Positions 40,625 to 45,101 of a stretch of 45,101 nucleotides of DNA are shown here, in pieces. The notes under the pieces are model-generated. The model was not told where the DNA came from. It saw only the letters and a program-made list of their open reading frames with translations, and did no database searches. The stretch lies in NCBI GenBank assembly GCA_937898415.1, contig CALDLA010000031.1, forward strand, positions 1 through 45,101. Reading direction: 5' to 3'. The DNA comes from an uncultured Prevotellaceae bacterium. GTDB taxonomy: Bacteria > Bacteroidota > Bacteroidia > Bacteroidales > Bacteroidaceae. The translations under genes were made by a program, and so were the position numbers. How positions within the stretch are numbered: position 1 is the stretch's first letter; every line of letters begins with the position of its first letter.

Positions 40625-40915
40625 ATGTTCAGACGTGACGTTAAGGAAATCAAGGAACTGGTGATGCGCAACCTGCGCCAACAAGGACTGGAGACGCCGC
40701 TCCAGCAGAAGCGGCTGACGGAAGCATGGCCGACGGTAGCCGGTGACGCCATTGCCAGCTACACGTTGAATACGTTCATACAGAACCAGACGCTCTTCGT
40801 CAGACTGAGCAATCCCGCCCTGCGTGCCGACCTGACCATGCGCAGACAGGAGTTTGTACGTCAACTGAACGAATACGTCGGCAGTCAGGTGATTGCCGAC
40901 ATCCGGTTCTGCTAA
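40625..40915 (+). CDS. DUF721 protein, DciA-like
   Basis: 96 residues from the ATG at 40625 (MFRRDVKEIKELVMRNLRQQ). The conserved core is LTEAWPTVAGDAIASYTLNT followed by NQTLFVRLSNPALRADLTMR, the KH-like DUF721 fold of DciA, which helps load the replicative helicase in bacteria without DnaC. The family link is from memory. Placement straight after recF is usual in this phylum. It converges with the glycosyltransferase, 11 bases apart. Confidence 0.86.
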   Translation: MFRRDVKEIKELVMRNLRQQGLETPLQQKRLTEAWPTVAGDAIASYTLNTFIQNQTLFVRLSNPALRADLTMRRQEFVRQLNEYVGSQVIADIRFC

Positions 40916-40926
40916 ACGTGTAGCCC

Positions 40927-42006
40927 CTACCCTACTTGAGACAAAGGAAGTTCGGCATATTTTTTCCGGCCTTTGACATAGTACTGCCAAAGTAGTGAGA
41001 ACGGATGACGCGCCGTCACCTGGCTGGCGACACGGGATGCCTGAATGGCCTGACGGTCGGCCTCGAAATCCCGCCTCCACCGACGGAAAGCCCTACGGGC
41101 CCGATAGACGGCCAGGAAGTCGCCAAGGTTACGCTTCAGCAACAGCATCTCCCAGGCGGCCACATAGTCGAGCAGCCAACGCCAGCGCATGACATGACGC
41201 AACTCATCGTCGGGCAGGCACTTATAGAGCATCGTCAGGTTGTTACGGAAATTCAGGAAGGTCTTCATGGGGTTTGACTTGGGCAGGGTACCTCCGCCGA
41301 CGTGGTAAACCCAGGACTCCGGCAGGCAGTAGACCTTGCGGCCACGAATGCACAGGCGCCAGCAAAGGTCAATCTCCTCGTTATGGGCAAAGAAGCGACC
41401 GTCAAGCCCACCGCACGCCCAGTAGTCGGCAGAGCGAATCATCAGCGCAGCTCCCGTCGCCCACAACACCTCCGACGCATAGTCATACTGCCCATTGTCA
41501 GGCTCGACCGTCTCGAATATCCGGCCGCGACAGAAGGGATAGCCGTAACGGTCGAGGAATCCGCCGCAGGCTCCGGCATACTCAAAACGGTCGCGGTCGA
41601 AGATGCTGAGCAGCTTCGGCTGGCAGGCTGCCACCTCCTGGTGCGCATCCATAAACTCCACCAACGGCGTCAACCAGTGATGAGTCACCTCAATGTCGCT
41701 GTTCAGCAACAGATAATACTCCGCCTCAATCTGCCTGAGGGCCTTGTTGTAGCCCTCGGCAAAGCCCCAGTTCTTGTCCAACAGAATGAGCCTGACCTCA
41801 GGGAACTCCTGACGCAGCAGCTGCAGCGAGTCGTCGGTCGAGGCATTGTCGGCCACGTAGACAGCAGCCTCGTCGCGTGAATAGCGAATGACGGTCGGCA
41901 GATACTGACGCAGCATCTCGGCGCCATTCCAGTTGAGTATGACAATTGCTAATTTTCTAAAGCCCCCTAAGTTAGGGGGTTGGGGGTCTGAACAATTATT
42001 CATCAT
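40927..42006 (-). CDS. Family 2 glycosyltransferase (rhamnosyltransferase-like)
   Basis: 359 residues from the ATG at 42006, which overlaps the mtaB stop (ATGATGA), so translation is probably coupled; a start at 42030 is possible. GT-A fold: AIVILNWNGAEMLRQYLP, VYVADNASTDDSLQLL, LNSDIEV (the DXD-like site), GACGGFLDRYGYP and FFAHNEEIDLCWRLCIRGRK. It transfers a sugar from a nucleotide donor to a surface polysaccharide or lipid; donor unknown. The first dozen residues (CSDPQPPNLGG) are encoded by a palindromic repeat, so the functional domain begins at RKLAIVIL. The C-terminus is basic and hydrophobic and may contact the membrane. Confidence 0.9.
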   Translation of the reverse strand: MMNNCSDPQPPNLGGFRKLAIVILNWNGAEMLRQYLPTVIRYSRDEAAVYVADNASTDDSLQLLRQEFPEVRLILLDKNWGFAEGYNKALRQIEAEYYLLLNSDIEVTHHWLTPLVEFMDAHQEVAACQPKLLSIFDRDRFEYAGACGGFLDRYGYPFCRGRIFETVEPDNGQYDYASEVLWATGAALMIRSADYWACGGLDGRFFAHNEEIDLCWRLCIRGRKVYCLPESWVYHVGGGTLPKSNPMKTFLNFRNNLTMLYKCLPDDELRHVMRWRWLLDYVAAWEMLLLKRNLGDFLAVYRARRAFRRWRRDFEADRQAIQASRVASQVTARHPFSLLWQYYVKGRKKYAELPLSQVG

Positions 42007-42091
42007 TCTTCTTTGTTTAATAATTGACAATATAATGCCCTTTGAGCACTTTTTGCTTGTTCAGACCCCCATCCCCCTAACTTAGGGGGCT
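41961..42091. repeat. Inverted pair of 35-bp REP-like elements spanning the mtaB/glycosyltransferase junction
   Basis: 41961-41995 and the complement of 42057-42091 agree at 34 of 35 positions. Each begins AGCCCCCTAAGTTAGGGGG, itself an 8+1+8-bp palindrome, followed by a G-rich tail TGGGGGTCTGAACAA. The 61 bases between hold the mtaB stop and the glycosyltransferase start. The layout is that of a BIME (paired REP sequences in opposite orientation). Confidence 0.9.
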
Positions 42092-43382
42092 CCAAAAGCC
42101 TGACATTTATCAACTGATTGTCCAGTTCAGGACGCGCTTCCTGAGGCGGTAACTCCACACGGATGTAATTGCGGGTGAAGCCGTGCATCGCCCTACCCCG
42201 CGTCGCCTTCTCGAAGAGCACCTCAGCCGTATGACCAATATGGCGGGCATAAAAGGCCTCCGTCTTAGCGTCCGACAATTCCAGCAGGCGCTTGCTACGC
42301 AACTTCTTATCCTTATCGCTGACCGTATAGTCAATCTTCAGGGCAGCAGTCCCCGGTCGCTCTGAGTAAGGAAACACGTGGAGCTGCGTCACGTCAAGCT
42401 CATTCAGGAAGTCATAAGTCTCCTCAAAGCACTCCGGCGTCTCGCCCCGACAGCCCACCATCACATCGACACCGATAAAGGCATCGGGCATCAGGGACTT
42501 GACCCGATAAATCTTATCAGCAAAGAGCTGACGGTCGTAATGGCGATGCATGAGCTTCAGCACCGTGTCGCTGCCACTCTGCAGGGGAATGTGGAAATGA
42601 GGCATGAACGCACGGCTGTGGCTGCAGAACTCGATGAGCTCGTCACTGAGCAGGTCAGGTTCCAACGAACTGATGCGGTAACGGCTGATACCCTCCACAT
42701 CATCAAGAGCCTTCACCAGGTCAAGGAACTGCTCACCGGTGGTCTTCCCGAAATCACCGATGTTCACACCCGTCAGCACAATCTCCTTGCCACCCTCTGC
42801 CGCCGCCCCCCGGGCCTGCTCGACCAACGAGGCTATTGAAGGGTTGCGACTGAAGCCGCGGGCAAAGGGAATGGTGCAGTAAGTGCAGAAGTAGTCACAA
42901 CCGTCCTGGACTTTCAGGAAATAGCGTGTACGGTTGCCTCGCGAACAGCTGGGAGCAAACGACCGGATGTCCTTCGTCTTAGGCTGAACAATGGTGACAG
43001 CCCCAGATGTCCTATCCACAAAAGCCTCAGAAAGGAACTGCACCAAACATGCCTTCTCGTCAGAGCCCAGCACCAGGTCAACACCGTCAATACGACTGAC
43101 GGCCTCGGAGTCCAACTGGGCATAGCAGCCCGTCACCACCACAAAGGCTCCAGGATGCTGGCGCACCATGCGGTGGATGGCCTGACGGCACTTGTGGTCA
43201 GCAACATCGGTCACCGAACAGGTATTGATGAGGCAGATGTCTGCCACCTCACCCTTCTGCGCCGTTGTGACACCCATCTGCTGAAGCATCTTCGCAAAGG
43301 TAGATGTCTCTGAGAAGTTCAGCTTGCACCCCAAGGTGTAATATGCCGCTTTTTTGCCTTGAAAGGCTGATGAGTCTATCAT
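42003..43382 (-). CDS. mtaB: tRNA threonylcarbamoyladenosine(37) methylthiotransferase
   Basis: 459 residues. Radical-SAM enzyme that converts t6A37 to ms2t6A37 in tRNAs reading ANN codons. N-terminal UPF0004 domain: YYTLGCKLNFSETSTFAK, ICLINTCSVTDVADHKCRQA and VVTGCYAQLDSEA (three cysteines for the second Fe-S cluster). Radical-SAM CxxxCxxC in GCDYFCTYCTIPFARG (about residues 158-173), then LTGVNIGDFG and HIPLQSGSDTVLKLMHRHYD. TRAM-like end GFTRNYIRVELPP. The last 30 residues (EPPKLGGWGSEQAK) are encoded by a palindromic repeat and are probably not part of the conserved protein. Confidence 0.94.
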   Translation of the reverse strand: MIDSSAFQGKKAAYYTLGCKLNFSETSTFAKMLQQMGVTTAQKGEVADICLINTCSVTDVADHKCRQAIHRMVRQHPGAFVVVTGCYAQLDSEAVSRIDGVDLVLGSDEKACLVQFLSEAFVDRTSGAVTIVQPKTKDIRSFAPSCSRGNRTRYFLKVQDGCDYFCTYCTIPFARGFSRNPSIASLVEQARGAAAEGGKEIVLTGVNIGDFGKTTGEQFLDLVKALDDVEGISRYRISSLEPDLLSDELIEFCSHSRAFMPHFHIPLQSGSDTVLKLMHRHYDRQLFADKIYRVKSLMPDAFIGVDVMVGCRGETPECFEETYDFLNELDVTQLHVFPYSERPGTAALKIDYTVSDKDKKLRSKRLLELSDAKTEAFYARHIGHTAEVLFEKATRGRAMHGFTRNYIRVELPPQEARPELDNQLINVRLLEPPKLGGWGSEQAKSAQRALYCQLLNKEE

Positions 43383-43410
43383 ATATATAAGGTGTTACTG
43401 TTTTCGAGCA

Positions 43411-43418
43411 CAAAGGTA
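43411..43418 (-). promoter_or_regulatory. -7 element of mtaB
   Basis: Minus-strand TACCTTTG (43418-43411), 28 bases before the mtaB ATG. No TTG at proper spacing (one occurs 12 bp upstream). Confidence 0.5.
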
Positions 43419-43563
43419 CTGCTTTTTTCTCAATTTTAGCCTTTTTTTATAATAATATTAGGAAAGACAATTTTGATTGCATTATTTAACATTTCGCAAA
43501 TCATTGATTTTCAGCGTTTTGCTAAAATGTTACAAAAAAGGCCTAAAAAAAAACAAAAAAAAT

Positions 43564-43576
43564 GATACGTCGTATC
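43564..43576. promoter_or_regulatory. Perfect palindrome at the -33 position of the small-lipoprotein promoter
   Basis: GATACG-T-CGTATC, a 6+1+6-bp palindrome. It falls where the -33 element should be relative to the TACCTTTG box at 43588-43595, and there is no TTG there. It looks like an operator for a dimeric regulator; the regulator is unknown. Confidence 0.5.
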
Positions 43577-43587
43577 GAAAAAATGCC

Positions 43588-43595
43588 TACCTTTG
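43588..43595 (+). promoter_or_regulatory. -7 element of the small lipoprotein gene
   Basis: TACCTTTG, 53 bases before the ATG at 43649. The rest of 43383-43563 is A/T-rich with no feature I can name. Confidence 0.7.
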
Positions 43596-43648
43596 CACCG
43601 TTTTAATAAACAAATGATTGTTTTACAGATTTAAAAGCTTAGAAAAAA

Positions 43649-43834
43649 ATGAAGAAATTGGTATTTGCATTCGCCGCTGTTGTTGCTGTTTCATTCGCAG
43701 CATGTGGTAACAAGACTGAGCAGGTTGCTCCCGTTGACACTGACTCTATCGAGGAGGTTGTTGACAGCGTAATCGAGGACAGTGCTGCTGTTGCTGACAG
43801 CGCAGTTGCTGATTCTGCCGCTGTTGCTGAGTAA
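43649..43834 (+). CDS. Tiny Ala/Asp-rich lipoprotein
   Basis: 61 residues: lipoprotein signal peptide MKKLVFAFAAVVAVSFAACG (Cys19), then an acidic, repetitive tail of about 40 residues with VDSVIEDSAAVADSAVADSA. Such short lipoproteins are common and unnamed in Bacteroidetes. The gene has a clear promoter and terminator, which supports it as real and well expressed. It stands alone, divergent from mtaB. Confidence 0.85.
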   Translation: MKKLVFAFAAVVAVSFAACGNKTEQVAPVDTDSIEEVVDSVIEDSAAVADSAVADSAAVAE

Positions 43835-43862
43835 TCCAGTATTACACAACAAGCAAGGAATA

Positions 43863-43891
43863 CCGCTGGACGAGAGTCCGGCGGTTTTTTT
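43863..43891 (+). terminator. Rho-independent terminator of the small lipoprotein gene
   Basis: CCGCTGGAC-GAGA-GTCCGGCGG (9-bp stem with one G-T pair) followed by seven T, 28 bases past the stop. Confidence 0.9.
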
Positions 43892-43921
43892 GTCTACTCC
43901 TCCTAGCCTTATCATATACAT

Positions 43922-43950
43922 AAAAAATCCCAGTGTTGCCACCGGGATTT
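43922..43950 (-). terminator. Rho-independent terminator of the rpsF-rpsR-rplI operon
   Basis: On the minus strand AAATCCCGGTG-GCAA-CACTGGGATTT (one mismatch) is followed by a T run, 73 bases past the rplI stop. Confidence 0.82.
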
Positions 43951-44022
43951 AATGTTCTAATAAAAAATAACTGCCTTACAGCGGGTTAATTAATAATTAT
44001 TTGTTTGTTTGAATATTTCTAC

Positions 44023-44592
44023 TTACTCAGCAGCGGGAGCCTCCTCGACCTCGGGAGCCTCCTCCTCAACGGGAGCTTCCTCCTGAGCCTCAGCTACGGG
44101 AGCCTCGCGCAGTGCCTTCTCAGCATCGGCAGCAGCCTTCAGCTCAGCGGCATTCTCAGCAACCACCTTGACGGGAATCTCAACGGTAACCTCCTTGTGG
44201 AAGTGAACCAGAGCCACATAGTCACCAATCTTCTTGGCATCCTTCATGGTGATGATCTTGCGATCAACCTCCTTACCCATCTTGGCAAGTTCCTCAGCCA
44301 CCTGAGCTGCACCTACAGAACCGTAGAGCTGACCAGTAACACTGACCTTAGCGGGAATCTCGAGAGCCACACCGTTGAGCACAGCAGCCTTCTCCTCAGC
44401 AGCAGCCTTCTGGGCAGCCAGCTTGTGAGCCTGCTGCTTCAGGTTCTCAGCGAGAATCTTCTTGGCTGACGGACTGGCGATAACACCCTTACCCTGAGGG
44501 ATGAGGTAGTTACGACCATAACCCGACTTTACATTTACGATATCGTTCTTAAAACCTAAGCCGATAATATCTTCTTTCAGTATAATCTCCAT
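44023..44592 (-). CDS. rplI: 50S ribosomal protein L9 with extended acidic tail
   Basis: 189 residues. The N-terminal L9 signature is intact: MEIILKEDIIGLGFKNDIVN, then GYGRNYLIPQGKGVIAS. A long central helix follows (NLKQQAHKLAAQKAAAEEKA), then the C-terminal rRNA-binding domain (LYGSVGAAQVAEELAKMG). The last 35-40 residues are an added Ala/Glu/Pro-rich tail (EAQEEAPVEEEAPEVEEAPA), making the protein longer than typical L9 (about 148). Third gene of the rpsF-rpsR-rplI operon. Confidence 0.97.
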   Translation of the reverse strand: MEIILKEDIIGLGFKNDIVNVKSGYGRNYLIPQGKGVIASPSAKKILAENLKQQAHKLAAQKAAAEEKAAVLNGVALEIPAKVSVTGQLYGSVGAAQVAEELAKMGKEVDRKIITMKDAKKIGDYVALVHFHKEVTVEIPVKVVAENAAELKAAADAEKALREAPVAEAQEEAPVEEEAPEVEEAPAAE

Positions 44593-44613
44593 AATGCGTT
44601 GTCCTCCTTCAGT

Positions 44614-44880
44614 TTACTTCATCATGTCAGTTACGTAAGGCAGCAGCGCAATCTGGCGGGCGCGCTTAACGGCCTGAGCCACGCGGCGCTGATACTTCAG
44701 AGAGGTACCCGTGATACGGCGGGGCAGAATCTTACCCTGCTCGTTCAGGAACTTCTTCAGGAACTCGGGATCCTTATAGTCAATGTACTTAATACCGCTC
44801 TTCTTGAAACGGCAATACTTCTTCTTCTTCGTGTCGATAGAAGGAGCGTTCAAATAACGGATTTCAGTCTGTTCTGCCAT
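44614..44880 (-). CDS. rpsR: 30S ribosomal protein S18
   Basis: 88 residues. The conserved core is complete: KYCRFKKSGIKYIDYKDPEF, LKKFLNEQGKILPRRITGTS and LKYQRRVAQAVKRARQIALL. It binds 16S rRNA together with S6. It starts 3 bases after the rpsF stop. Confidence 0.98.
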   Translation of the reverse strand: MAEQTEIRYLNAPSIDTKKKKYCRFKKSGIKYIDYKDPEFLKKFLNEQGKILPRRITGTSLKYQRRVAQAVKRARQIALLPYVTDMMK

Positions 44881-44883
44881 GGT

Positions 44884-45101
44884 TTAAGCCTCCTCTGTCT
44901 TTGTGCCAAGCTTGTTGCGACGCTTCTCGGCGTACTCTGCAGCATACTTGTCAAGTTTAACTGTCTGGAAACGGATGACCTTCTCGTCACGACGATAGGC
45001 GGTCTCCAGTGTCTTAATCACTTCTGGCTCAGCCTTGAACTCTATCAGGCAGTAGAAACCTGTAGACTTCTTCTGAATAGCATAAGCCATCTTCTTCAAT
45101 C
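44884..45101 (-). CDS. rpsF: 30S ribosomal protein S6, C-terminal part (gene runs off the window)
   Basis: About 72 C-terminal residues are visible: KKMAYAIQKKSTGFYCLIEF, then EPEVIKTLETAYRRDEKVIR and DKYAAEYAEKRRNK. The N-terminal 40-odd residues lie past base 45101, so the apparent TTG start at the edge is not real. S6 binds S18 on the 30S platform. Confidence 0.96.
   Translation of the reverse strand, partial: LKKMAYAIQKKSTGFYCLIEFKAEPEVIKTLETAYRRDEKVIRFQTVKLDKYAAEYAEKRRNKLGTKTEEA

Noticed and set aside
43691..43942. Open frame antisense to the small lipoprotein gene
   Set aside because: It crosses two terminators and the lipoprotein has a clear promoter, signal peptide and terminator.

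Overview
The window is chromosomal DNA of a Bacteroidetes bacterium, most likely Prevotella or a close relative. The evidence is the repeated promoter signature TTG-N19-21-TAnnTTTG with no Shine-Dalgarno sites, the recF-DUF721, ribH-exoA and rpsF-rpsR-rplI neighbourhoods, and several very large secreted BspA-type leucine-rich-repeat proteins ending in a 'YDLNG..L.GKP.KGVYI..GKK..IK' tail. The genus is an inference; no rRNA gene is present.

Layout. (a) 1-3.3 kb: the start of nifJ (pyruvate:ferredoxin oxidoreductase, cut by the window edge), a GldB-like lipoprotein, and a DUF4861 secreted protein. (b) 3.3-8.5 kb: a lytic transglycosylase, then a compact hisG-hisD-hisC-TrmH-type methyltransferase operon with 4-bp overlaps. 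(c) 8.6-8.9 kb: tRNA-Ser(GCT) and tRNA-Glu(CTC), with a promoter before and a terminator after. (d) 8.95-10.5 kb: a fusion of an APH/AmgK-like kinase with a RapZ C-terminal domain. (e) 10.5-10.9 kb: a non-coding stretch with a 22-bp tandem array of palindromes and a 70-nt three-arm palindromic element. (f) 10.9-29.9 kb: an apparent five-gene operon on the minus strand, read as giant LRR protein 2 (2577 aa), lipoprotein, GLUG-type secreted protein, Agp-like acid phosphatase, giant LRR protein 1 (2554 aa). (g) 30.1-37.3 kb: an Rpn/PD-(D/E)XK nuclease gene followed by a third giant protein (LRR + InlB B-repeats) whose signal-peptide portion is split off by a 1-nt frameshift. (h) 37.4-45.1 kb: housekeeping genes: exoA, ribH, a YfgM-like TPR protein, recF, a DUF721/DciA-like gene, a GT2 glycosyltransferase, mtaB, a tiny lipoprotein, and rplI-rpsR-rpsF (the last partial).

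How it fits together. The accessory core (10.5-37.3 kb) is a cell-envelope locus: three giant exported proteins, a lipoprotein, a GLUG protein and a periplasmic or exported phosphatase. The four largest exported proteins (three giants and the GLUG protein) share a sorting-like C-terminus. The two 2.5-kb-residue giants are paralogues in one transcription unit and share a conserved untranslated leader. They are similar along most of their length but carry unrelated-looking, AT-rich helical segments at the same central position, which suggests a swappable cassette. Four families of small palindromic repeats are woven into the window. Two of them are translated as part of proteins: the C-termini of two envelope proteins, and the MtaB C-terminus plus glycosyltransferase N-terminus.
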